A DNA stretch of 64,000 nucleotides from Mesorhizobium koreense (GTDB lineage Bacteria; Pseudomonadota; Alphaproteobacteria; Rhizobiales; Rhizobiaceae), in assembly GCF_031656215.1 (NCBI RefSeq), contig NZ_CP134228.1, positions 4,421,001-4,485,000 on the forward strand. Direction: 5' to 3'. The notes beneath the pieces were generated by a model that saw nothing but the letters and a program-made list of their open reading frames with translations, had not been told where the DNA came from and made no database searches. Made by a program: the position numbers and the translations under genes. Each line of letters begins with the position of its first letter. Within the stretch, counting starts at the first letter, position 1. This document shows positions 26,249 through 35,365 of this stretch, in pieces.

Positions 26249-28720
26249 ATGACGTCAGTCATCAGCATGATCCAAAGCGCGGCCGTCGTCGTCTTGGCGG
26301 TTCTGTTTCTCGCATTTGTGGGAGATCGACTAGAGCGCCGGGTCTGGCTTCGAAGCATCCTCTTCGGCATCGTCTTCGGCGTCACTGGCTTGATCAGCAT
26401 GGCCGCCCCGGTCGAAGTATCGCCCGGCTTGCTGGTCGATGGGCGCAACGTCGTTATGGCGTTCTCCGGCGCCATAGGCGGACCGCTAAGTGCCGCGATA
26501 ACGGCTGCAATCCTGGCTGCCATGCGTGTTTTGACGGGAGGAGCCGGTACGACTGCAGGCGTTGCCGGCATCGTCGTTGTCGGTATGGCGTCATCCTGTC
26601 TGTGGATTTGGCTGCGGGCAAAATCAGCGAACCGCTTCACGCCCATGGATGTGACTATCCTGGCCGTCATGGCAGCGATCCTGCCTCCGTTGGCCCTGTA
26701 CCTGATCTCACCGCCGCCCTGGCCGATTTTCCTGGATGCAATGGTGCTCGTAGTGCCGACAAACTTCGTCGGTGTGTTGTTGCTTGGATTCCTGATCATC
26801 GCCGACCGGGAACGCCGCTGGGCCCTGACCGCATATTCGGAGAGCCAGGCGCGGCTGCAAGCGATCACCAATAACGCCCCGGCCGTCCTGTTCCAGCTCT
26901 GTCTCTCGCCCGAAGGACGGGGTGCGTTCCGCTATGTCTCGGGCGGTTCCGAGCGGATCCTCGGAACGCCTGCGGATGTGCTGGTAAGAAGCCCCGAAGC
27001 GATCGTGCGCATGATGTCTCGTGAGGCGCTGAGTGAAGTGGAGACACTGCTGGCCCGCTCGGCGGCCGACGGTAAAGCCTGGGATCTCGAGACGGAGTTC
27101 ACCCGGCCCAACGGCAGCACGCTTTGGATGCGCGCGGCCGCCGAACCGCGGGTCGATCTAAATGGTGAACTGGTCTGGGACGGCTCGCTTTTCGACATCA
27201 CCGAGCAGAAGCGCAGCGAGCAAATGAAGAACGACTTCGTCTCGACGGTGAGCCACGAGCTACGCACGCCGCTGACATCGATCCGTGGATCGCTCGGGCT
27301 GGTGGCAGCGGGTGTGGCAGGGCCCTTGCCCGAGAAAGCCGCAGGCCTGATCAATATCGCCCACAGCAACAGCGAACGACTGGTGCGCCTGATTAACGAC
27401 ATACTGGATATCGAGAAGATCGAGTCGGGCCGCATGCCGTTCGATGTCCGGCCCATGGCACTGGCGCCGCTCGTCCAGCAGTCGATGGAAGCCAGCAACG
27501 GCTACCTCGCCGAACATGAGGTCAAGCTGGCGCTGGTCGACGACGCACCGGAAGCGATAGCAATCGTCGATCCGGACCGGCTTCACCAGGTGATGCTGAA
27601 TCTGCTTTCCAACGCCATCAAGTACTCGCCGGCACAAGGCAGCATCGAAATCCACCTGCGGCGGATGGAAGGCACCGTGCGTATTTCCGTCACCGATCAC
27701 GGTCCCGGAATACCGGAGGAGTTTCGCTCCCGGATCTTTGGCAAGTTCGAACAGGCCGACTCGTCGGATACGAGAGAAAGAGGCGGGACGGGGCTAGGGC
27801 TGAGCATCGTCAAGGCGATCACCGAGCGGCTGAACGGCGCCGTTTCCTTCGAGACCACACTCGGCGCTGGAACGACCTTTCATGTCGATCTGCCGGAAGT
27901 CGTGCAGGAGCCGCCAGCCGCGCAAGACACTGTGATGGCGCAAAAGCCGGATGGCTCGCAGCCGCGTGTCCTGATTTGCGAAGATGACCACGAAACCGCA
28001 CAAGTCATCGCGGCGGCGCTCAACCAGAAGGGAATGGTCAGCGATGTTGCGCCTGATATGGATACGGCGCGGTCCTTGCTTGCCGGCAATATCTACATGG
28101 CAATGACGCTGGACCTTGGCCTCACCGGGGAGTCCGGCATTATCCTCTATCGGGAATTGCGCTCGATGCAGGCTAGTGCCGATCTGCCGGTCATCGTCAT
28201 ATCTGCTGTCGCCGACGAGGCGCGCAAGACCTTGAACGGAGCTGCCGTCGGTATCATCGACTGGCTGGAAAAGCCGATCGACATGCCACGCCTCTACGCG
28301 GCCATCGCAAAGATCGGGCATCAGATGGCGGAGCGAAAGCCGGCGATCCTTCATGTGGAGGATGACGAGGATGTCTTGAAGGTCATCTCGGCGAGCCTTG
28401 GAGACGACGTCGCTGTCACCCCGGCAAGGAGTGCTGCCGAAGCGCGGCGGATGCTGCGCGAGGAACGGTTCGATCTCGTCATCCTCGATCTCGGTCTCCC
28501 GGATGGCTCGGGTGCCGATCTGATAAGCGTAATACCCCTTGGAACGGCAGTGGTTATCTTTTCCGCTTTGGAGGTGGATGAAGCCCTGGCGGCCAGAGTC
28601 ACGACGGCGTTGACCAAGACGAAGACATCCGAGATCGCCATCGCCGACCTCGTCAAGTCTCTGATCGTCGCCGCGCCGCTCCCAGGTGGAACGTCAGCCG
28701 AAAACGCGAGTGGAAGATGA
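26249..28720 (+). CDS. Hybrid sensor histidine kinase with two receiver domains
   Basis: An 823-residue membrane kinase. Residues 1 to about 190 form several membrane helices of the 5TM-LYT type (GLLVDGRNVVMAFSGAIGGP). A PAS domain follows (about 200 to 320) ending in LVWDGSLFDITEQKRSEQM. HisKA has the phosphorylated histidine in FVSTVSHELRTPLTS near 335. HATPase motifs are MLNLLSNAIKYS, DHGPGIPEEFR and GGTGLGLSIVKA. Two C-terminal receivers carry acceptor aspartates in MTLDLGLTG (near 625) and VILDLGLPDG (near 750). A kinase with two receivers usually feeds an Hpt protein, and one is encoded at 35366-35695. It overlaps the next regulator gene by four bases and heads the exopolysaccharide-like gene set. 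Confidence 0.93.
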   Translation: MTSVISMIQSAAVVVLAVLFLAFVGDRLERRVWLRSILFGIVFGVTGLISMAAPVEVSPGLLVDGRNVVMAFSGAIGGPLSAAITAAILAAMRVLTGGAGTTAGVAGIVVVGMASSCLWIWLRAKSANRFTPMDVTILAVMAAILPPLALYLISPPPWPIFLDAMVLVVPTNFVGVLLLGFLIIADRERRWALTAYSESQARLQAITNNAPAVLFQLCLSPEGRGAFRYVSGGSERILGTPADVLVRSPEAIVRMMSREALSEVETLLARSAADGKAWDLETEFTRPNGSTLWMRAAAEPRVDLNGELVWDGSLFDITEQKRSEQMKNDFVSTVSHELRTPLTSIRGSLGLVAAGVAGPLPEKAAGLINIAHSNSERLVRLINDILDIEKIESGRMPFDVRPMALAPLVQQSMEASNGYLAEHEVKLALVDDAPEAIAIVDPDRLHQVMLNLLSNAIKYSPAQGSIEIHLRRMEGTVRISVTDHGPGIPEEFRSRIFGKFEQADSSDTRERGGTGLGLSIVKAITERLNGAVSFETTLGAGTTFHVDLPEVVQEPPAAQDTVMAQKPDGSQPRVLICEDDHETAQVIAAALNQKGMVSDVAPDMDTARSLLAGNIYMAMTLDLGLTGESGIILYRELRSMQASADLPVIVISAVADEARKTLNGAAVGIIDWLEKPIDMPRLYAAIAKIGHQMAERKPAILHVEDDEDVLKVISASLGDDVAVTPARSAAEARRMLREERFDLVILDLGLPDGSGADLISVIPLGTAVVIFSALEVDEALAARVTTALTKTKTSEIAIADLVKSLIVAAPLPGGTSAENASGR

Positions 28721-29094
28721 ACAAGCTCCGGATCCTCTACGTCGACGATGAAGCCGATATTCGCGAGATCGCATCGATGTCGCTCTCACTCGACGGCGAT
28801 ATCGAAGTGCGGGCCTGTGCGTCCGGCAGCGAAGCGCTGCAGGTGGCGCCGACTTGGCAGCCTAGCCTCATCCTCCTGGATGTGATGATGCCGGGAATGG
28901 ACGGACCGGAAACGCTGGCGAGCCTGAAAGCCGATCCGCGGACAGCCGCCATTCCGGCCGTTTTCATTACCGCACGGACGCAATCTTATGAGATCGAACG
29001 ATTTCTCTCGCTGGGTGCGGTCGGCGTGATCGCGAAACCGTTCGACCCGATGACGCTCGCCGGGCAGGCGCGGCAATATCTGAGAGGTTCTTGA
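28717..29094 (+). CDS. Single-domain response regulator (CheY-like)
   Basis: A 125-residue receiver domain with no output domain. The acidic pocket is YVDDEADIRE near residues 8 to 14, the phosphoacceptor aspartate is in LILLDVMMPGMDG near 54, the threonine/serine switch is in AVFITART and the lysine is in GVIAKPFDP near 105. It overlaps the kinase stop by four bases. Such proteins carry phosphate to an Hpt protein or act by binding a partner, which here could be a subunit of the polysaccharide machinery encoded downstream. Confidence 0.92.
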   Translation: MNKLRILYVDDEADIREIASMSLSLDGDIEVRACASGSEALQVAPTWQPSLILLDVMMPGMDGPETLASLKADPRTAAIPAVFITARTQSYEIERFLSLGAVGVIAKPFDPMTLAGQARQYLRGS

Positions 29095-29134
29095 ACCGGC
29101 GGCCGGTCAACGAACGGGGAGAAATGAAGATCGG

Positions 29135-30706
29135 ATGGGCCGTTTTGCCATCAATCTTGCCTTGCTGCTCGCTGCCTGTCTGTCGAGCGGACGAGCGCAA
29201 GCCGGAGGAGACGAGGTGAGCGGTACGCGATCCATGACTGAGCCAACATGGAGCCGAGCCGTGAAAGCGCCTGCGTCGCCGCCTCCCAGCGTTGTCATTG
29301 ATGGGCCTTTAACCCCTAACGGCTTCCAGCCGAATGTCGTCAGGTTTCCCGAAGCCGGTCACACCGAGCCTGCCTCGACCGCCCTGACGCCTGTCCGCGA
29401 TATCCTGCCATTGCTCGACGTTCGCGCATTCGGCATGGAGGAGCGAGTCGAGTTTCATTCGTCCGCCCAGGGGTTGACGGCACGCTGCGAGGCCGGCCGG
29501 CAACCAGCCGGCTTGGCGCTTGGCAGCAGCTCGTTCCATTTTCCTCGGGGAGTCTCTTCGGAACTGGTCCTTCATGCCAGGGCGCGCGGCGATATCGGCA
29601 TTTCTATCGTCAGGGAGAGGGAAGATGCACTGGCTAAACCCGTGGCGACGCTGCGGTCGGGGCAAACGATCGTGCCCATACCAGCCAGCGAATGGTCCGA
29701 ACACCCGCAATTGCGCGACATCGTCCTGACCTGCCCAGCAGGCGTAGCCGAGGCAGTCATAAGCTCGATCGTGATTGCTCCGAAACTGCCTCCGAAGCTG
29801 CAAAACGGCGCAGGGACATGGATTTGGCAGCCGGAGATGTGGATCGACGAGCCGCAGGTCGTGACAAAGCTGGCATCGGACGCCGATCTCAATCGCATTT
29901 ACCTGCAGTTGCGCATCGAGGGCGCGATGGTGGCAAAGCCCCAGGCACTCGCGACGCTCATCGAGCAACTCGGCAGACATGGCGTGGAGGTTTATGCCGT
30001 CGAAGGCGATCCGGCGATGGCCGCTGTCGAAGGGCGGGAAAACGCAATCGCGCGAGCAACGGCCATCGCGCGCTATCAAAAGGACGCGCGGCCCGAAGCA
30101 CGCCTTTCGGGCATTCAGTTCGACGTGGAGCCTTACTTGCTCGACGCTTATTCCCGCGATGCTGCCCATGCCTGGCGAGGATGGGCGGAAAGCATCGTTT
30201 CCCTCTCGAAAACATGGGGCGGCGCGGTTTCCGTTGTCGTCCCCTTCTGGATGCTCGGCGAAGCATCCGGGCTGGCGGCGCTCGCGACGGCTCGCGATGC
30301 GATCTCGCAGGTGGTCGTCATGGCGTACCGCACGGCTCCGGACGAGATTTTCGCGTTGAGCGAGCCGTGGCTTGCCTGGGGCGCCACGCACGGCGTTCGG
30401 GTCGGCATCGCGCTCGAAAACGGCGCGTTGCCGATCGAAATTCATCAGACCTATACACGCGCCGAAACCGGAAGGCTGGCCTTCTCCTACAGGGATGGCG
30501 AGGGGCGGGTGACGTTGCATTCCGGTAACATCCGCGCATCGGATGACGGTCTGGTCTATGCCCTCGGCCATGAAACAAGGACAGACCCGTCGCGAATCAG
30601 CTTTATGGGAGATCATCGGCAATTGTGGGATGTACGCTCGCAACTGCTGCACCTGTTTGGCGCATGGCCATCCTTCGACGGGCTCATGCTGCATGGATTA
30701 CGGTGA
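29135..30706 (+). CDS. Secreted TIM-barrel-like protein, putative glycan-acting enzyme
   Basis: A 523-residue protein with a signal peptide (MGRFAINLALLLAACLSSG, likely cut near AQAG; a lipobox variant around AAC is possible). Residues about 60 to 225 look like a beta-sandwich. From about 225 to 520 there is an apparent alpha/beta barrel with IWQPEMWID, HGVEVYAVEGDP and SGIQFDVEPYLLDAY, which resembles the strand-4 D-x-E active site of GH18-like glycosidases. QVVVMAYRT and GLMLHGL fit later strands. I do not recognise an exact family. Between two response regulators and an outer-membrane exporter, it may process a secreted polysaccharide, in the way PgaB does in the Pga system. Confidence 0.65.
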   Translation: MGRFAINLALLLAACLSSGRAQAGGDEVSGTRSMTEPTWSRAVKAPASPPPSVVIDGPLTPNGFQPNVVRFPEAGHTEPASTALTPVRDILPLLDVRAFGMEERVEFHSSAQGLTARCEAGRQPAGLALGSSSFHFPRGVSSELVLHARARGDIGISIVREREDALAKPVATLRSGQTIVPIPASEWSEHPQLRDIVLTCPAGVAEAVISSIVIAPKLPPKLQNGAGTWIWQPEMWIDEPQVVTKLASDADLNRIYLQLRIEGAMVAKPQALATLIEQLGRHGVEVYAVEGDPAMAAVEGRENAIARATAIARYQKDARPEARLSGIQFDVEPYLLDAYSRDAAHAWRGWAESIVSLSKTWGGAVSVVVPFWMLGEASGLAALATARDAISQVVVMAYRTAPDEIFALSEPWLAWGATHGVRVGIALENGALPIEIHQTYTRAETGRLAFSYRDGEGRVTLHSGNIRASDDGLVYALGHETRTDPSRISFMGDHRQLWDVRSQLLHLFGAWPSFDGLMLHGLR

Positions 30707-30756
30707 TCCGTATGGGAGGTCGGTAAGCCGGTCGATCGCATCGGAGGACAGAACAG

Positions 30757-31134
30757 ATGAACAAGCACACGATCCTTGTCTGCGACGACGACCCGCTTCT
30801 CGTCGAGTTGATGGAATTCCGCCTCAAAGCGAAGGGTTACGACGTTGTCACCGCCGCGGACGGGGAGGAAGCGCTGAAGAAGATGGTGAGCGCAAAGCCG
30901 TCGCTTGTGGTGCTCGACGCCATGATGCCGCGGCTCGACGGTTTCGAAGTGCTCGGACGTATCAAGGACGACGCGGAACTGGCGGACACGCCGGTTATCA
31001 TGCTGACCGCGCGTAAGGGCGAAAAGGACATTGTCTCCGCCCTGGAACGCGGCGCCGAAGACTATCTCGTCAAGCCTTTCATTCCCGACGAATTGCTGAC
31101 GCGGCTCTCGAAACTCCTCGCTCGAAGGCAGTGA
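30757..31134 (+). CDS. Single-domain response regulator (CheY-like)
   Basis: A 125-residue receiver without an output domain, distinct in sequence from the one at 28717. Pocket acids are in LVCDDDPLL near 8 to 12, the acceptor aspartate in LVVLDAMMPRLDGFE near 53, the switch threonine in VIMLTARKGEKD and the lysine in DYLVKPFIPDE near 105. GGAGGA precedes the ATG. Its TGA overlaps a GTG of the next frame. The RKGEKDIVSALERGAEDYLVKPF segment resembles OmpR/PleD-class receivers. A second regulator inside one structural cluster is unusual and may gate the transport subunits encoded after it. Confidence 0.92.
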   Translation: MNKHTILVCDDDPLLVELMEFRLKAKGYDVVTAADGEEALKKMVSAKPSLVVLDAMMPRLDGFEVLGRIKDDAELADTPVIMLTARKGEKDIVSALERGAEDYLVKPFIPDELLTRLSKLLARRQ

Positions 31135-31142
31135 CAAGCGCA

Positions 31143-32897
31143 ATGAGGCATATGCGGCTTGCCGGCTTCTGTTTGATCGCGTGTCTCGTGTCGGCCGTTC
31201 CGGCAGCCGCACAGACCGCGGCCGAGCTTTACGGCCAAGGGATGACAGCGCGCAAGGAGCAGCGGTTCAAGGACGCCGTTGCGGTGCTCGAACGGGCGGC
31301 AGCGCTCGAGCCGGACAATGCCGACATGCAGGTCCAGCTAGGCTTCTCGCGGTCGGCCCTGGGCGACAACGCTGGGGCCCGCGCTGCCTTTACCCGGGCG
31401 CTGGAGATTGCGCCTGGCTATCAGGACGCGCGCTTCGGTCTGGCGCAGATAGATTTCCGCAACGGCGATCTGCAACAAGCGCGTGAGCGGGTCGACATCG
31501 TCCTGAAAGCGCAACCCGGTAACGCCGAGGCCATGGCGCTCCTCGCATCGATCAAACGGGCGGAAGAGGCGACTGCACGCGCCGCAGCGCGCGTGTCCGG
31601 GAAAATAGGCCGGCCCACACTGGCCTCGCCCAAAGCATCCAAACAAGGAAAACAGCTTGAAGCACTTCTATCCAGGGCGCGCGAGCAACGCATAGACGGC
31701 CATTTCAAGGAAGCCGAGGCGCTCTACCGCAAGGCTTTGGCCCTCTCGCCCGGCAATGCGGAGATCCTGGTAGCGCTCGGCCTGGTTGCAGGCTTCCAGC
31801 AGGATTTCACGGCTGCGGAATCTTATTTCCTGGAGACTCTGCGCCGGCGCCCCGGCGATCTCGATGCTCGGCTCGGCATGGTACGGCTGGCGATCTGGCG
31901 AGGCGAGACGGCAAGAGCCCGCAAGCTGATCGATCCGATCCTTGCTGAATATCCCGACAATGGTGAAGTGCTGGCATTGTCCGCCCGCATCGCGCTTGCC
32001 GCGGGCGACAACCGGCAGGCCGAGGCGCAATTCCAGACAATAGTCGCGCACGATCGGAGCAATACGGAGGCATTGGTGGGTCTCGGCGACGCGAGACGGG
32101 CCGGCGGCAACGAATCCGGCGCGCGGGAAGCCTATCGTCAGGCATTGCTGCTGCAGCCGAACTCCGCCGATGTCCGGCAGCGGCTCGCGGCAACGACGCC
32201 AAGGAAGTGGCGGCTCGATGTCGGAAGCGAAGTCAGCGACCTGAGCGGCGGCCGCACATCCTGGACCGACAACGCGGTTTCGTTGTCCTACCGTCTCTCA
32301 CCCCAGACGACCGTCGCCGGGCGATTACGCCTTGCGACCCGGTGGGGTCGAACGGATACCCAGTTCGAAGCGCGTCTCGACCAGGCTCTCACGCCGGATC
32401 TGTCCGTCTACGGCCTGCTGGCCGCGACCCCGGATGCTGACTTTCTTGCCGAATTCTCCGTCGGCGGCGGCGCTTCCTGGCGGGCGATCGGACGTCGCAA
32501 CGATTGGGGGCCGCTATTCCTCAACGTCGACGTCCGGTACGATCTTTATCCAGAGAGCAAGGTCACCACTGTCTCACCCGGGCTTCAATACTTTCTTCTG
32601 GGCGAGCGGCTTGGCATCAGCGCGCGTTGGGTACACTCACAGGACGATGCGGGCGTCTCCGTCGATGGCTATGTGCTGCGCGGCGACATTGTAGCGACCG
32701 ACCGGCTGCGTTTCTTCGCCGGCTATGGCAACGCGCCGGAGATTTCTGAAGGGGCGCCGGTGGAAGCGCGCACGATCTTCACCGGACTGTCCCTGGACCT
32801 CAAGGAAGATGTCACGCTGAACGCCAGCTATGCGCATGAGGAGCGGGCCGCGTTCGACAGGGACACGTTCGGCTTAGGCCTGTCGCTCCGGTTCTGA
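31143..32897 (+). CDS. TPR protein with C-terminal outer-membrane barrel (YaiO-like)
   Basis: A 584-residue exported protein. The signal peptide ends in VSAVPAAAQT. Two blocks of TPR repeats (about 25 to 150 and 185 to 350) with repeated A-L-x-P-x-N/G turns, for example ALALSPGNAEILVALG, form a periplasmic solenoid. The last 220 residues (from about PRKWRLDVGSEVSDLSGG) are YaiO-like alternating beta strands ending GLGLSLRF, with the terminal phenylalanine of outer-membrane barrels. The plan matches PgaA and related exopolysaccharide exporters. I chose ATG 31143. A GTG at 31131 overlapping the previous stop and an ATG at 31152 are alternatives. Confidence 0.85.
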   Translation: MRHMRLAGFCLIACLVSAVPAAAQTAAELYGQGMTARKEQRFKDAVAVLERAAALEPDNADMQVQLGFSRSALGDNAGARAAFTRALEIAPGYQDARFGLAQIDFRNGDLQQARERVDIVLKAQPGNAEAMALLASIKRAEEATARAAARVSGKIGRPTLASPKASKQGKQLEALLSRAREQRIDGHFKEAEALYRKALALSPGNAEILVALGLVAGFQQDFTAAESYFLETLRRRPGDLDARLGMVRLAIWRGETARARKLIDPILAEYPDNGEVLALSARIALAAGDNRQAEAQFQTIVAHDRSNTEALVGLGDARRAGGNESGAREAYRQALLLQPNSADVRQRLAATTPRKWRLDVGSEVSDLSGGRTSWTDNAVSLSYRLSPQTTVAGRLRLATRWGRTDTQFEARLDQALTPDLSVYGLLAATPDADFLAEFSVGGGASWRAIGRRNDWGPLFLNVDVRYDLYPESKVTTVSPGLQYFLLGERLGISARWVHSQDDAGVSVDGYVLRGDIVATDRLRFFAGYGNAPEISEGAPVEARTIFTGLSLDLKEDVTLNASYAHEERAAFDRDTFGLGLSLRF

Positions 32898-32899
32898 TC

Positions 32900-33940
32900 A
32901 TGCTGCGGTTCATCTGGATCACGTCAATCGTCCTCGGTCTTGCCGCTATTCTCATCATGGCCGCCCTGGTGGTGTTGCGCGTGGTGAACGAACGCCGGGC
33001 GGACCGCGCAAAGGCCGAGCGCCGCCACGTGCTTTCGGCTCTGATCCGGTTTTCCGAGGACGGCAACCGATCCGCCGTGGAAGCCGTGCTTGGATCGATA
33101 CCGGCTGCAATCGTCGCCGATGCGGGTTTCGAGTTCCTGGAGCTTCTGCGCGGCGAGGAGCGGGAGGCGATCGAGGCGGCGTTCTCCGAGGTCGGCCTGC
33201 CGGATTTCATTCGCGGGCGCCTGCGCCGCGGCAACGAGGCCGATCGCATTCACGCCACCGAGATGCTTGTGGCTTTCCCGGGTCCGGAGACTGTCCGCAG
33301 CCTCGAGATCGCGCTCGAGAAAGATCATGCGCGTGAAGTACGGATTTCCGCCGCGATCGCTCTTTCGAAATTGGGCAGCCTGCCGCCGCTGGAACGTGTC
33401 CTGTCCAGAATAGGGCCGCGCGGACAGCGGTCGCGCCGGCTGGTCGAGTTGTTTCAGAACCTTCCGACCGAACATATCGAGCAACTGGCGGTCTATGCGA
33501 CACAGGAGGACTGTCCGGCCTTCGTCCGTGCCGCCGCGATGGACGCGCTGTCGATGTCGGGCGACTACCGCTTCATGCCGGTCTACGAGCGGCTCGCCGG
33601 CAACAAGGCTCCGGAGGTCGCGGCAGCCGCGATCCGCGCGCTCGGCCGCATCGGCCATCCGGGCGCATCGGCCACGCTGTTTGCCGCCATGGAGAGTCCC
33701 GACTGGCAGATCCGAGCCGAAGCGGCGGCCGCGGCCGGGCGCATCGGCCTCGATAACGGCGTGGAACGCTTGAGCGGGCTTCTCGCCGACAGCGAATGGA
33801 CCGTGCGCTATGCAGCGGGCAAGGCAATGAAGGCTTTGGGAGCGCCCGGCATCGAGGCCTTGCGCAAGATTGCGGAAGACGAGGGTTCGCGTAGCCAGCG
33901 CACCGCCTCCATGGTGCTTGCGGAGGGGCAGGCGCAATGA
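32900..33940 (+). CDS. Membrane-anchored HEAT-repeat protein
   Basis: A 346-residue protein with one N-terminal helix (residues about 4 to 29, FIWITSIVLGLAAILIMAAL), then a basic patch ERRADRAKAERRH, placing the rest most likely in the cytoplasm. HEAT or PBS-lyase-like repeats run from about 40 to 340: TEMLVAFPGPETVRSLEIAL, RISAAIALSKLGSLPPLE, AAAIRALGRIGHPGASATL and VRYAAGKAMKALG. HEAT solenoids are protein-binding scaffolds. Two bases separate it from the exporter gene, and the GT2 start overlaps its stop by four, so it probably forms part of the synthase complex. No equivalent subunit exists in the classical Pga system. Confidence 0.85.
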   Translation: MLRFIWITSIVLGLAAILIMAALVVLRVVNERRADRAKAERRHVLSALIRFSEDGNRSAVEAVLGSIPAAIVADAGFEFLELLRGEEREAIEAAFSEVGLPDFIRGRLRRGNEADRIHATEMLVAFPGPETVRSLEIALEKDHAREVRISAAIALSKLGSLPPLERVLSRIGPRGQRSRRLVELFQNLPTEHIEQLAVYATQEDCPAFVRAAAMDALSMSGDYRFMPVYERLAGNKAPEVAAAAIRALGRIGHPGASATLFAAMESPDWQIRAEAAAAAGRIGLDNGVERLSGLLADSEWTVRYAAGKAMKALGAPGIEALRKIAEDEGSRSQRTASMVLAEGQAQ

Positions 33941-35364
33941 GCTTCGACTGGCACCAGATCCTGCTGTCGGCGGCCGGCGTCATCGCCTGGATCGTGATCG
34001 TCTCCGGTCTCGCGCAGACAGTGGTCTACATCCTGCAACTCGTCCTTGCCACCTATGCCCTGTCGCAGCGGCCGCCGGTAGCGCGCTCGTCGCTTCTGTG
34101 GCACCGCTATGGCGAGGTCGCGCCCCCGATCGCGCTCATCATCCCCGCCTATAACGAGCAAATGAACATCGTCGAGACGGTGCATTCCATGCTCTCGCTC
34201 GAATATCCGAACTATGAGGTGATCGTTGTCAATGACGGCTCCAGGGACCTGACCCTGAAGCGTCTCATCGACGGCTTCAGGCTCGTCCCGTTCCAGCGGC
34301 CGCATGAAGAATCGCTCACCCACGAGCCGATCCGCGGCATCTATGGTTCAAGAACGACGGACCGGCTGACCGTAGTCGACAAGGTCAATGGCGGAAAGGC
34401 CGATGCGCAGAACGCCGGTATCAATGTCTGCCGGGCGCCGATCTTCTGCGTCATCGACGGCGACTCCATCCTCGAGCCGGACGCGCTGATGCGGGCTATC
34501 CAGCCTTTCATCGATGATCCCGAGCGCACGGTCGCGGTTGGCGGCACGATCCGTATCGCCAACAACTCGATCGTGGAAAGCGGGCGGATCAAGGCGATCC
34601 GGCTTCCCACGAAGATGCTGCCACTTTTCCAGGTGATGGAATATCTGCGCGCCTTCCTCATGGCCCGGCTCGCCTGGAGCAGCATCAACACGCTGATGTT
34701 GGTGTCGGGTGCCTTTGGCGTCTTCCGCCGCCGGGAAGTGGTCGCGGTGGGTGGCTTCACCAAAGGCTCGATGGGTGAGGATCTGGACCTGATCATCAAG
34801 CTGCACAGGCACATGATCGACCAGAAGAAGGCCTACCGCATCGAGTTCATTCCCGAGCCAGTATGCTGGACGGAAGCGCCCGAGACCTTAGGCGTGCTCG
34901 CCAGGCAGCGCTCGCGATGGCAGCGCGGCGCGCTTGAGGCCTTCTTCCGCTACCGCCACATGCTGTTCAATCCACGTTACGGCCGCGTCGGCTTTCTCGG
35001 CTTCGGCCATATCTTCGTCGTCGATGTCGTCGGTCCGGTGACCGAGGTGATCGGCTACATCCTGATGCCGCTCTTCTGGCTGCTCGGCGTCCTGTCGGTC
35101 GAATATCTGCTTGCCTACACCGCTCTCGTCTTCCTCTATGGCGTGTTCATCAGCGTCTCGTCGCTGATCCTGGAAGAAGCCGAATTGAAGCGTTTTCCGC
35201 GGGCGCGCGACCTCATCGTCCTCACCGCAGTGGCCGTACTGGAGAATTTTGGCTACCGCCAGATCAACAATTTCTGGCGTGTGAAGGGTTATTGGCAATT
35301 CCTCAAGCAGGACAACTCGTGGGGCGAGATGATCCGTACCGGCTTCTCATCGAAAGCGGGCTAA
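33937..35364 (+). CDS. GT2 polysaccharide synthase, PgaC/IcaA-like
   Basis: A 475-residue membrane glycosyltransferase. One or two N-terminal helices (about 5 to 40) precede the GT-A domain, with LIIPAYNEQMNIVET, IVVNDGSRD, NGGKADAQNAGI, metal site VIDGDSILEPD, MGEDLDLIIKL and QRSRWQRGALEAF, the intact QxxRW of processive synthases. Three or four helices follow from about 355 (VDVVGPVTEVIGYILMPLFW). Such enzymes polymerise UDP-sugars, for example GlcNAc, while exporting the chain through the inner membrane. The start overlaps the HEAT gene. No PilZ or PgaD-like c-di-GMP subunit lies nearby, and the local control proteins are receivers and an Hpt. Confidence 0.92.
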   Translation: MSFDWHQILLSAAGVIAWIVIVSGLAQTVVYILQLVLATYALSQRPPVARSSLLWHRYGEVAPPIALIIPAYNEQMNIVETVHSMLSLEYPNYEVIVVNDGSRDLTLKRLIDGFRLVPFQRPHEESLTHEPIRGIYGSRTTDRLTVVDKVNGGKADAQNAGINVCRAPIFCVIDGDSILEPDALMRAIQPFIDDPERTVAVGGTIRIANNSIVESGRIKAIRLPTKMLPLFQVMEYLRAFLMARLAWSSINTLMLVSGAFGVFRRREVVAVGGFTKGSMGEDLDLIIKLHRHMIDQKKAYRIEFIPEPVCWTEAPETLGVLARQRSRWQRGALEAFFRYRHMLFNPRYGRVGFLGFGHIFVVDVVGPVTEVIGYILMPLFWLLGVLSVEYLLAYTALVFLYGVFISVSSLILEEAELKRFPRARDLIVLTAVAVLENFGYRQINNFWRVKGYWQFLKQDNSWGEMIRTGFSSKAG

Positions 35365-35365
35365 G

